Notes under the pieces: model-generated | What the model was told of the DNA's origin: nothing | What the model saw: only the letters and a program-made list of their open reading frames with translations | Databases searched by the model: none | Shown: in pieces, positions 57,428-64,000 of the stretch | How positions within the stretch are numbered: the stretch's first letter is position 1 | How the letters are laid out: each line of letters opens with the position of its first letter | Program-made: the position numbers and the translations under genes | Assembly (NCBI RefSeq): GCF_015594625.1 | Contig: NZ_JADNRQ010000009.1 | Coordinates: forward strand, 48,289-112,288 | DNA length: 64,000 bases | Direction: 5' to 3' | Origin: Desulfallas sp. Bu1-1 | GTDB lineage: Bacteria > Bacillota > Desulfotomaculia > Desulfotomaculales > Desulfallaceae

Positions 57428-57935
57428 GATAAGACACAAATATGTTATGGCTAAAGCCAAGATGTTAAGCAGAATTTTAAACCTTCGTCCCCCGGTTGAT
57501 GTTAATAAATTACTTCAATTTCAGCAGGTGAGGTTGGAATTTATACTGGACCTGTGTGAACCCACCGTAGTTAAATGCGGAGATGATCATATAATTCTTC
57601 TCCCCCCTTATGAAAAGGACGAAGAGATCAGGTGGGTTGCCACTAAAAAATTTGCCCATGTTTATCTCGGGCATTTTGAGATTTATCCAGTGCAGAGAAT
57701 AATATTTGGTTCCGTAATTGAAACGCTCAGCGACGCGGAGCTTGAAATTTTGGACCGGGAGGCCCGGGTTTTTGCTTCGGAATTACTTATGCCCGAGGAC
57801 CTCGTTAAGAAACTCGTTAGTTACCCGGTTAGCGATGATCAAATCCGAACGCTTGAGCAATATTTTGGTTTAGCAGCTGAGATTGTTTTGGACAGGATAA
57901 CGGAACTTAATCCGGTTTCTCCTGTCCATTGTTAA
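57414..57935 (+). CDS. ImmA/IrrE-like protein with degenerate metal site
   Basis: About 173 residues; ATG 57414 overlaps the repressor by 14 bases. The family normally has HExxH...LGH followed by FAxELLMP. Here the core reads KKFAHVYLGHF, so the first His and the catalytic Glu are replaced by Lys-Phe, while FASELLMP is intact. In ICEBs1 ImmA cleaves the ImmR repressor; this copy should not be a standard zinc protease. Confidence 0.85.
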   Translation: MRPTEIRHKYVMAKAKMLSRILNLRPPVDVNKLLQFQQVRLEFILDLCEPTVVKCGDDHIILLPPYEKDEEIRWVATKKFAHVYLGHFEIYPVQRIIFGSVIETLSDAELEILDREARVFASELLMPEDLVKKLVSYPVSDDQIRTLEQYFGLAAEIVLDRITELNPVSPVHC

Positions 57936-57949
57936 GTTTTTCTATGGCA

Positions 57950-57988
57950 AACGCAAAAACAACCCTTCCTGTTTCAGGAAGGGTTGTT
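57950..57988 (-). terminator. Terminator of the ubiquitin-like operon
   Basis: AACAACCCTTCCTG (57958-57971) and CAGGAAGGGTTGTT (57975-57988) form a perfect 14-bp stem that includes the last codons and stop of the E1-like gene; the minus strand continues GTTTTTGC. Confidence 0.85.
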
Positions 57989-58720
57989 CGCGTATTTCGG
58001 GCGGACAATTATATTGCGGGCGTTGAATGTTGCCATCGCAACGGGTACTTCTTTGAGAGTTATAATGTTATTTAAAAAACTTAACAGCGAAACTGCTGCC
58101 CACAAGTTGGCTACCAGGCTTTGGGGTTGCTTTACTATATTTTTTGAGCAAGTGCCGCCAATCTGAATTTCATCTTGTTCCGTTAATATATCCGGGAAAT
58201 AATCCGCAGCCGGTTTCAACAGCGTTTTGCCTTCATATTTGAATCCCATTACCACCTGACCGACAAACTCGCTGTTACCGGCATCAAGATAAATAAGGTT
58301 TTCCGATTCCCTGAATACCTTATCGAAAATCCGGCGAGAGAAATTATTGTCCACGCAGCTTAAAAGTATAGGCATAGCTGGTATTTTTTTATGAACATTT
58401 ACTGGTGGTGCAAGTAATTTCATTAGCACGCTTTCTTCAGTTATATAGTACGGGTGGTAACTTATGTCGATCCCCCAGGCCGTGTAGTACCGCATTTGAA
58501 GGACTTCGGCCTTGTTTTCGCCTATTTCTGGCTCAATGAACAGTTGGCGCCCTATATTATCGGGTTCAACCATATCCTGATCGGCCAACACAACCGATAT
58601 TTTCTCCGACTTTAACGAGTAAATTAGTTGGGCCAGGTGGGGCACCAGGTTAGACCCGGTGCCGCCACATCCTACCAAAACGATGTGCCAGTTGTTAAAT
58701 TTTTTCAGTATCTCCTGCAT
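57974..58720 (-). CDS. E1-like ThiF-family adenylating enzyme (PRTRC ThiF-like)
   Basis: About 248 residues. Nucleotide loop VLVGCGGTGSN (residues 14-24), DQDMVEPDNIGRQLF (47-61) with the Asp/Asn/Arg of the adenylation site, SCVDNNFSRR, and a GGTCSKN cysteine (Cys191) followed by QSLVANLWAAVSLL, as in the ThiF protein of PRTRC cassettes. E1 enzymes activate the C-terminal glycine of a ubiquitin-like protein. ATG 58720 lies 4 bases after the stop of the ubiquitin-like gene; the longer frame only reads through that gene. Lacks the CxxC zinc pairs of ThiF/MoeB. Confidence 0.85.
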   Translation of the reverse strand: MQEILKKFNNWHIVLVGCGGTGSNLVPHLAQLIYSLKSEKISVVLADQDMVEPDNIGRQLFIEPEIGENKAEVLQMRYYTAWGIDISYHPYYITEESVLMKLLAPPVNVHKKIPAMPILLSCVDNNFSRRIFDKVFRESENLIYLDAGNSEFVGQVVMGFKYEGKTLLKPAADYFPDILTEQDEIQIGGTCSKNIVKQPQSLVANLWAAVSLLSFLNNIITLKEVPVAMATFNARNIIVRPKYANNPS

Positions 58721-58724
58721 GGCC

Positions 58725-59129
58725 TTACCCCATTTTGTTAAATTTGTACGACGGGATACAGAGGTATCGGCCTTTGTCCTCTTGCTTCTCGAAGTACCAG
58801 TTAGTATTCTGCTGAGTATAGGCAGGGTACTGTTTTTCAAGTTCAACGCGGATTTCTTCCAGCGTCATTTCCGCCGGAAAGGTCATCTGCTCATTGTCGT
58901 TGGCGAGGACCACAAACCGCTCCAGGTCCTTTTCAGGCTCCTTGGGCTTTGAAGGTGTTGTTGTTTTGCCAGCGGTATTTATGGACGCTCCGCAGGAATT
59001 ATTTTTCTTTTTCTTCTGGTTTTTCTTCTTTAACTGCTCGTTCTGCGGGTTTTCCGTCACGGCCAGATCTAATAAATCAAACTGGGTATCAGCACCAAAT
59101 AATTGAATATCTTGGTTTTTTTCAGTCAT
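58725..59129 (-). CDS. Ubiquitin-like protein (PRTRC protein C-like) with C-terminal glycine
   Basis: 134 residues. The first 65 or so are low-complexity, rich in Lys, Asn and Pro; residues 69-134 fit the small PRTRC C/prokaryotic ubiquitin-like domain (LERFVVLANDNEQMTFP, MTLEEIRVELEKQYPAYT). The chain ends Asn-Lys-Met-Gly, so a free glycine is exposed without processing. It begins one base after the E2-like stop, with GGGAGG inside that gene. The long N-terminal extension is not in typical C proteins. Confidence 0.7.
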   Translation of the reverse strand: MTEKNQDIQLFGADTQFDLLDLAVTENPQNEQLKKKNQKKKKNNSCGASINTAGKTTTPSKPKEPEKDLERFVVLANDNEQMTFPAEMTLEEIRVELEKQYPAYTQQNTNWYFEKQEDKGRYLCIPSYKFNKMG

Positions 59130-59795
59130 TTAAAAACCTCCCTTTGAATTGGTAAACTGATTGATGAATTTTTTAAATGTGGTCATTAAAACCAGCTTAC
59201 TATCATCAAATTTTTTGCCTTTATGCAGCAAGTCAACGACAGCTTGCCCAACTGCGTTGGTGGGGTGAGTATGTTCAATTAAATAAAACAGCTCCGGGTA
59301 AAATGTGAGGTTGGCCAGTTCTTCAAGTTGCGGATGCCTGTAATTACCCCAACAAATTATGCCATCTGCAAATACGTTGCCGTAAGGGAAATGATAAACG
59401 GCGCTGTTGTTTTTTATAAACTCATCTTTTGCGGCCACAACAGCCGAAGAAATTACATTGTTGTTCTGAATTTTGTAAGCAAACAGCAGTTTCGGGTAGC
59501 CAACATTTAAAATAATGTCCCCAATATGGTTATATGGTTTGGAGCATTTATCCCTTTCTATCACCACAACTTGTGTGGGGGAGCTCGCAAACCTTTCCAA
59601 AACTCCGTAGTATATACAGTTCTTGGGAAGTGCGGGACTACCGTATTTATCGACAACTTCGTTTTTGTCAATCGAGTTTTTAATTAACTGAAGAAGCGAT
59701 TGGGGTTCAATTTGCTTTCGTCTTATTGTGTCATTTTGCTCAACAATAAAGACAGAGCCTTCAGAGGTTATCCTGATATCAATATGCTCAAACAC
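59130..59795 (-). CDS. E2-like protein (PRTRC protein B-like)
   Basis: 221 residues. YPKLLFAYKI, VVAAKDEF and YHFPYGNVFADGIICWGN match the order of conserved blocks in PRTRC protein B, which has been assigned to the E2/UBC superfamily; Cys148 in IICWGN would be the thioester cysteine. Starts at GTG, overlapping the upstream gene by 8 bases, with AGAGGTG before it. Expected partner of the E1-like and ubiquitin-like proteins. Confidence 0.75.
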   Translation of the reverse strand: MFEHIDIRITSEGSVFIVEQNDTIRRKQIEPQSLLQLIKNSIDKNEVVDKYGSPALPKNCIYYGVLERFASSPTQVVVIERDKCSKPYNHIGDIILNVGYPKLLFAYKIQNNNVISSAVVAAKDEFIKNNSAVYHFPYGNVFADGIICWGNYRHPQLEELANLTFYPELFYLIEHTHPTNAVGQAVVDLLHKGKKFDDSKLVLMTTFKKFINQFTNSKGGF

Positions 59796-60375
59796 TTTTT
59801 TGCACCTCTTTTTGAAATTGTAGCTGGTCCCAAAATTCTATTATTATCTTGAGATGGCGGAGTACACTTGCTGGGGCTTCGTCGTCACAGCATCCATCCA
59901 CAACATCAACAAAGTGGAACCTGATTCCTGTTATTTGGTTTTCTTTTTGAAGCCAGGATACATTGACAAAGTATTCATACCATGGGAACACACCGTCAAC
60001 GTATTCTTCTTCAGGTGGCACTAATTTTTGGAGGATTTTCATTAGCGTTTTTTTGGCTTGAGGATCTTTAACTATATCCCCCAGACCTGCAATTTTCACT
60101 TTCACATCATAGTGATCCCTATTCAGATACTCTTGCAACATAAAGTATTCTTCGCTATCTTCATCCATTTGAGCCATTTCCGGCGGGGGGTCGATGTTCA
60201 CTTCGTCCCAGATAACATTATCCTGGCCGAACATGATGTTAAAAAACCTGCCGATAATTCCTTCCATGATTTCACCCAAAGCACCGACATTGAAACCTCT
60301 GTCATGCAGTAACTTTAGAGCAAGTATATTTTCCAGGGCATAGGCCATCCAACTCGGGCTTTTATATAAAAGCAT
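59788..60375 (-). CDS. Hypothetical protein, 195 residues, in the ubiquitin-like operon
   Basis: Mixed alpha/beta protein. Helical start (WMAYALENILALKLLHDRG), an acidic middle, then WYEYFVNVSWL and a DGCCDDEAP Cys pair. No family recognised. It could be the PRTRC protein that varies most between cassettes, or a target. Overlaps both neighbours, so it is translated as part of the set. Confidence 0.7.
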   Translation of the reverse strand: MLLYKSPSWMAYALENILALKLLHDRGFNVGALGEIMEGIIGRFFNIMFGQDNVIWDEVNIDPPPEMAQMDEDSEEYFMLQEYLNRDHYDVKVKIAGLGDIVKDPQAKKTLMKILQKLVPPEEEYVDGVFPWYEYFVNVSWLQKENQITGIRFHFVDVVDGCCDDEAPASVLRHLKIIIEFWDQLQFQKEVQKSV

Positions 60376-60655
60376 TTCGCACTCTCCTTGGTGGGATACT
60401 TTGCAATGCTGTAATTATTTCGTTTGTTTGTTCCAAATCAGCTTCGATTGCATTTATATCGTAGTCGTATTCATTGTTGTAAATATCAATTAATCTTTCG
60501 AGTTCTTCTATGGTTACTGCGGAAAAATCGAAGTCGCTTCTGTATATTGAAAGCAATATCTGCCTTAAACGGTGGTGTTCGATGCTGTAGGGTGGGTTAT
60601 ATGCTTTAACTTCTTTTAAATTGGTGTATAGTTTCTGAATGTTCACATTGGCCAT
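60362..60655 (-). CDS. Hypothetical protein, 97 residues, in the ubiquitin-like operon
   Basis: Helical and acidic (IEELERLIDIYNNEYDYDINAIEADLEQ), with a likely coiled-coil region. AGGGAGG precedes its ATG. Overlaps the next gene by 14 bases. No family recognised. Confidence 0.65.
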   Translation of the reverse strand: MANVNIQKLYTNLKEVKAYNPPYSIEHHRLRQILLSIYRSDFDFSAVTIEELERLIDIYNNEYDYDINAIEADLEQTNEIITALQSIPPRRVRNAFI

Positions 60656-60666
60656 TTTAACCCTCC

Positions 60667-60804
60667 CTATTGCAAGAAATTAACCAGATATGCCAGCAGG
60701 TATAGCACCGTGAATCCCAACAGAAAGGGAACGGCTTTGCTTAACATTCCGTCGATAACCCAAAACAGTTTTTCTTCGCGGCTGAGTTCGTCGTCCATCA
60801 TCAC
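60667..60804 (-). CDS. 45-residue single-span membrane protein
   Basis: GTG 60804 has AAAGGAGG 7 bases upstream. An acidic N-terminus (MMDDELSREEKLFW) precedes one hydrophobic segment of about 20 residues (AVPFLLGFTVLYLLAYLV). It is the first gene after the helicase terminator and 11 bases before the next one. A small membrane anchor or holin-like protein is possible; function unknown. Confidence 0.65.
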   Translation of the reverse strand: MMMDDELSREEKLFWVIDGMLSKAVPFLLGFTVLYLLAYLVNFLQ

Positions 60805-60821
60805 CGGATAACCTCCTTTGA

Positions 60822-60866
60822 AAAAAAATAAGCCGGGAGGCACGCAATGCGCGTATTCCCGGCTTT
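60822..60866 (-). terminator. Terminator after SNF2-like helicase
   Basis: AAGCCGGGA (60830-60838) pairs with TCCCGGCTT (60857-60865); the minus strand continues ATTTTTTTT. It separates the helicase from the ubiquitin-like operon. Confidence 0.75.
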
Positions 60867-60872
60867 TTTGGA

Positions 60873-63800
60873 CTACACAACATCAAACAGTGTTAGCTGG
60901 CCTTCCAGTACCTTTGGTTTACGCCTGCGCTTCTTGCGTTTCGGCAGGAATGCCGCAAGCTCAAGAACGGTAGGCCGTTTTTCAACTTCAATTTCACCAA
61001 GGGCATCTTTAATTTCTTTGGATGTGAAGCCGCAAAGCTCCAGCGTTTGTCTTGCCAGTTCTTTTTGTGCCCTGGAAAGAATGTCCAGAAATTTTGATTC
61101 CTCGACCAGCTCAACGCCTTCATCGAGGTCCCTCCTGGCCAGCTCTTTCCATTTGTCGGCCGTTTCCTCATCAAGCAGGCAACTCGCAATATCGGCGGCC
61201 AGGGACGTATGGCCGTCGCGACCAAATTTTGAAAGCTCGGAACGGTCAAGGCGTCCTTCCGCAAGCATGGCGTGAGCCCTTTTCAACATGCAGACCCTGA
61301 ACTGGTCGGCCTGCTGTGTGCCATCGTAGACCAAATAATAAATTCGGCATTCTCTAGTTTGACCTATCCGCCAGGCCCTCCTTGACGCCTGCCGTACCAC
61401 GTTTATGTCGTAATTGAGCTGGTAAAATATGATAGTCGGCCACGGCAGCAAATCCAGCCCGACTTCAACCAGCCTCATATTGCAGATTATAACCTTGGCC
61501 CCCTCTTCTTCCTTCCCGGCAAGCCACTCAACCCGCTTTTCAGGACTCACATGGCTTTCAAGGACGTGGGCTTCTATGCCGTGGGCTTCAAGCACATCTT
61601 TCAACCTGTGGTGAATAGCGTAGCTGTCCGTGTAGTTGCAGTAAATAATACAACCCCTGTTTTCTGCGAGGTTTTCGTTTACCAGCCTGACCAGTTCGCG
61701 CTCCTTGGCGTGGATATAGTCAAGCTCCGGCGCTTCAACGGTAAAAAGCGTTTTGCCGTTCTTTTGAATTTCCACTTTAGCGCCAAGGTGCGGCGCGTCG
61801 GCATAGTTGATTGTGGCCGGGATGAACCTGGCAAACGCTCCCCTGCACTTGTGCTCCATGAACGCTTCTGTGCAGGCGCTGTGAAGTCGTTTGTGAAAAT
61901 CGCTGTACAAATCCCTGTGTTCATCGTCGAGAGCAATAAACGTAGGGATTTCTTTTAGTTCTACAAGGGGCAGGCCCAGGTCACCCAGTTCCAGAAAAGC
62001 CGCCCGGTGCAGGAGGTGATTGGCCACCAGCTCGGGGGCAATGCCGGGACGCTCCCTGGGCTGCAGCTCGTTCTTTTTGCGCCTTGTTATAACTCCCTCA
62101 TCTTCATCGGAAGTGCGGATTGTCCGTTCCAGGACGCCGTACTTCCTGGCCCAGGCCACGGTTCCCGACTTGTGATTAAAACCTTCTCTCAGTAATGACC
62201 TGGGGTCAGTCCTCCAAATTAACTCTTTGATGCTGGTGGACATGCCGTTGACCAGAGTGCCCGTAAGGCAGAGGGTTTTCTTTGATGCCTTCAGGAGCTG
62301 GGTAAAGGCGTCGCCGCGTCCGGAATCCGAAGCCTTGGTCTGGTGAACCTCGTCCATTATGAAAAGGTCAAAATGCCTTTTTAATTTTCTGAGGATAAAG
62401 CTCACAAACCATCGCGGCCTGTTGGGGGTTTCACCCCTGGATTTCAGTGCGGGCCTCCACAATGAGGCGCCGCACTCAGGGCATTTTTTCACTTTGGCCG
62501 GGAGTTTCCACTTGGGAGAGAAATCCTTTGGAAGGCCGTTGGGGAGAAGATTCTTCAATTTTTCCGGCCCGGTCTCATTACCAGGTTCGGTTTTCTCACC
62601 GTCGAAACCAGCTTCAGGGTCGTCTTCCGGTTCGTCCGTTTTCAGCGGTTTATTTTGCAGAACATCTTCCCAGTTTAGGTAATCTTCTTCCTTGGACTTA
62701 GGGTTGATGACCGGCTGGCCGCAGTCCGGGCAGTGCCAGGCGTAATATTTTGCACCGGCAACCCTTTTCCATATCATTGCGCACCACGGGTCAGGCCCCA
62801 ATTTTGCCCGGTCAATGCCGACCAGAACAAATTCAATCCCTTTGGGTTTATGGCCGTTTTTAATCTTTCTGTAATATCTCAAGGCATCTTTGGTATTTCG
62901 GATAACCTGCACGGTGGCGTCCGGGAGCGTTTCCTTGATCTCCTTCTTGTGCATTTTGGGAATCATGATTCCAGGGCCGCAGTATAAAACTGAAATACCC
63001 CTGTTAAGTCTTTTGTGTATTGCATTGCAGACGCCGAGAGAGATAATGCTTTTGCCGGTGCCCATGTCTCCGCAGGCCAGGGCCATGTTCTGCTCCTGAA
63101 GCGTGTTAACAAGACCCTGAATGACGTGGGCCTGGGCCGGGAATGGAATCCTGTCCATTTGACCTATCGCGGGGTCTAATTTGTCCGTGTCCGGGTTGTG
63201 GCGCGGTTTAATGCTTTTGATTTGATCGGAAAGCGTTGCCGCGTTTGCCCGTAGATAATCTTTCATGGTCCACGACGGGTCAAATTTGCCGTCGATTTCC
63301 ACATGAGGGATTTTAAGTATTCCGGTTCGCTGGGCCGCTTTTATTCCCTCGAGGAGATACTCCTCGGTTAACCCTGAACCGGAGGCGTGTTTTACAGATG
63401 TTATTCGGATAACTTTTAAATCTTTCCAGGTTTCCATGCTAAGGTCACGAATAACCCGGGCTTTCTTGTAATCAAGTATTTTAATGTAGTCACTGATATA
63501 TTCTCCGGGCACGGGGAACCTCTGCACCAGGTATTCCCCCACCGCCTTCGCGATGTCGCCGTCGGGGGCAAGTATCACGGGATTTTTGCTTTCCTCGCTG
63601 AAAATGGCGTCCTTTGAGAGTATAACGCAGTGGTGCGCGTCCCCCGCCTTCCCGGTGTTAAAAACGTAGTTGTTTTTCACCGGGCTCAAGTATTCAACGG
63701 GATTGCCGTTATCGTCCGTGATGACAGTCCTCCTGCCGGCAATAATGCTGTGGGGAATGCTGTGTGTGGCTGTCCCGGGGCCGGCAAAGCTGGCGGCAAC

Positions 63801-63878
63801 CAATTCATCTCCGATAACTGCCGCAAAGTGCAGTACACATTCAAATGTTCTATCGTGGTCATCAATTTTAATTTTCAT
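60873..63878 (-). CDS. SNF2/SF2-like helicase with zinc-binding insert
   Basis: About 1001 residues. An N-terminal region of about 270 residues of unknown fold, then Walker A CGDMGTGKSI, a zinc-type insert of two CxxC pairs (HCPDCGQP, KCPECGAS) separated by an acidic linker, DEVH box (FIMDEVHQT), and helicase C domain ending RQASRRAWRIGQTRECRIYYL. DNA translocase or remodeler of SNF2 type. The ATG at 63878 is used; the TTG two codons earlier is equally possible. Upstream sequence can fold into a long hairpin. Confidence 0.9.
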   Translation of the reverse strand: MKIKIDDHDRTFECVLHFAAVIGDELVAASFAGPGTATHSIPHSIIAGRRTVITDDNGNPVEYLSPVKNNYVFNTGKAGDAHHCVILSKDAIFSEESKNPVILAPDGDIAKAVGEYLVQRFPVPGEYISDYIKILDYKKARVIRDLSMETWKDLKVIRITSVKHASGSGLTEEYLLEGIKAAQRTGILKIPHVEIDGKFDPSWTMKDYLRANAATLSDQIKSIKPRHNPDTDKLDPAIGQMDRIPFPAQAHVIQGLVNTLQEQNMALACGDMGTGKSIISLGVCNAIHKRLNRGISVLYCGPGIMIPKMHKKEIKETLPDATVQVIRNTKDALRYYRKIKNGHKPKGIEFVLVGIDRAKLGPDPWCAMIWKRVAGAKYYAWHCPDCGQPVINPKSKEEDYLNWEDVLQNKPLKTDEPEDDPEAGFDGEKTEPGNETGPEKLKNLLPNGLPKDFSPKWKLPAKVKKCPECGASLWRPALKSRGETPNRPRWFVSFILRKLKRHFDLFIMDEVHQTKASDSGRGDAFTQLLKASKKTLCLTGTLVNGMSTSIKELIWRTDPRSLLREGFNHKSGTVAWARKYGVLERTIRTSDEDEGVITRRKKNELQPRERPGIAPELVANHLLHRAAFLELGDLGLPLVELKEIPTFIALDDEHRDLYSDFHKRLHSACTEAFMEHKCRGAFARFIPATINYADAPHLGAKVEIQKNGKTLFTVEAPELDYIHAKERELVRLVNENLAENRGCIIYCNYTDSYAIHHRLKDVLEAHGIEAHVLESHVSPEKRVEWLAGKEEEGAKVIICNMRLVEVGLDLLPWPTIIFYQLNYDINVVRQASRRAWRIGQTRECRIYYLVYDGTQQADQFRVCMLKRAHAMLAEGRLDRSELSKFGRDGHTSLAADIASCLLDEETADKWKELARRDLDEGVELVEESKFLDILSRAQKELARQTLELCGFTSKEIKDALGEIEVEKRPTVLELAAFLPKRKKRRRKPKVLEGQLTLFDVV

Positions 63879-63887
63879 AATCAAAAC

Positions 63888-63930
63888 CCGGCGCGGATAC
63901 CCCTGAATTTATTCAGGGGAGGAGCGCCGG
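63888..63930 (-). promoter_or_regulatory. Long two-part hairpin before the helicase start
   Basis: CCGGCGC (63888-63894) pairs with GCGCCGG (63924-63930), and inside it CCCCTGAAT (63900-63908) pairs with ATTCAGGGG (63911-63919). It lies 10 bases before the helicase ATG and could end the upstream transcript or hide the ribosome site. No clear T-run follows. Confidence 0.5.
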
Positions 63931-63999
63931 TTCTGCCTCCTTTCTGGGAATAAACATCAGACCCTTGGCTCTTTCTACTATTTGTAACCGGTTGGGAGT
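63913..63999 (-). CDS. C-terminal end of a gene cut by the right edge
   Basis: From the edge one minus-strand frame reads NRLQIVERAKGLMFIPRKEAEP then ALLP and stops at 63913, inside the hairpin. Another frame is also open to 63881, but it is Gly/Arg/Ser-rich and less protein-like. The product is not identifiable from 28 residues. Confidence 0.35.
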   Translation of the reverse strand, partial: TPNRLQIVERAKGLMFIPRKEAEPALLP

Positions 64000-64000
64000 T

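Larger units (their letters stand above)
50630..64000. mobile_element. Integrated mobile element (serine-recombinase type), right end outside window
   Basis: Left end lies between about 50610 and 50650, where the ATPase similarity and the recombinase frame meet. Content: recombinase, RecD2-like and SNF2-like helicases, HNH nuclease, repressor with ImmA-like partner, ubiquitin-like conjugation operon and several unknown small genes. No capsid, terminase or conjugation gene is visible in this part, so prophage, ICE and integrated plasmid are all possible. Confidence 0.8.

Overview
The window looks like chromosome of an anaerobic, spore-forming Firmicute of the Desulfotomaculum/Pelotomaculum group (Peptococcaceae sensu lato). 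This is inferred from gene content: a complete methylmalonyl-CoA (propionate/succinate) gene cluster with two-subunit fumarase and a sigma-54 activator, SpoVK, the order miaB-ylbF-mutS-mutL-miaA-hfq, an archaeal-type split glutamate synthase, and AGGAGG-type ribosome binding sites with many TTG/GTG starts.

Layout. 1-1.7 kb: a glycosyltransferase cut by the left edge and a DUF2179 membrane protein. 2-12.3 kb (minus strand): one long operon for the methylmalonyl-CoA pathway, in transcription order fumarase alpha and beta, succinyl-CoA synthetase beta and alpha, methylmalonyl-CoA mutase large and small, epimerase, carboxyltransferase (12S/MmdA type), malate dehydrogenase, transcarboxylase 5S. 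It starts at a clear -24/-12 (sigma-54) promoter and is preceded by a PAS/AAA+ sigma-54 activator. 14.3-30.5 kb: lexA with its own SOS box, then a minus-strand housekeeping block (LysR, a PLP lyase, spoVK, hfq, miaA, a methyltransferase, mutL, a histone-deacetylase-like enzyme, a hydantoinase/oxoprolinase, mutS, ylbF, miaB). 30.8-33.7 kb: transposase debris that appears to have cut an amidohydrolase gene, a C26 peptidase, a MazF-type toxin-antitoxin pair and a lone ilvN.

33.8-50.6 kb is a nitrogen-assimilation island: three glutamine synthetase paralogues, two ANTAR response regulators, an FMN glutamate-synthase-like protein, asnB, and a split glutamate synthase (three GltB-domain proteins plus an FAD reductase and a polyferredoxin). 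Seven leaders in this island carry the same design: a short stem with a hexaloop starting with A and with G at position 4, whose 3' side overlaps an intrinsic terminator. This is the architecture of ANTAR-protein antitermination targets, so I infer that the two regulators control the whole island, including themselves.

From about 50.6 kb to beyond the right edge lies an integrated mobile element. A large serine recombinase sits at its left end, inside a PRK06851-like ATPase gene of which only the 3' part remains here. The element carries a RecD2-like helicase, an HNH nuclease, a Cro/C1 repressor, a degenerate ImmA-like protein, a 1000-residue SNF2-like helicase, and a compact operon encoding what I read as a bacterial ubiquitin-like conjugation system: an E1/ThiF-like protein, a ubiquitin-like protein ending in glycine, and an E2-like protein (PRTRC ThiF/C/B relatives), with three further unknown small proteins. 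This operon is the best candidate for an undescribed system in the window.
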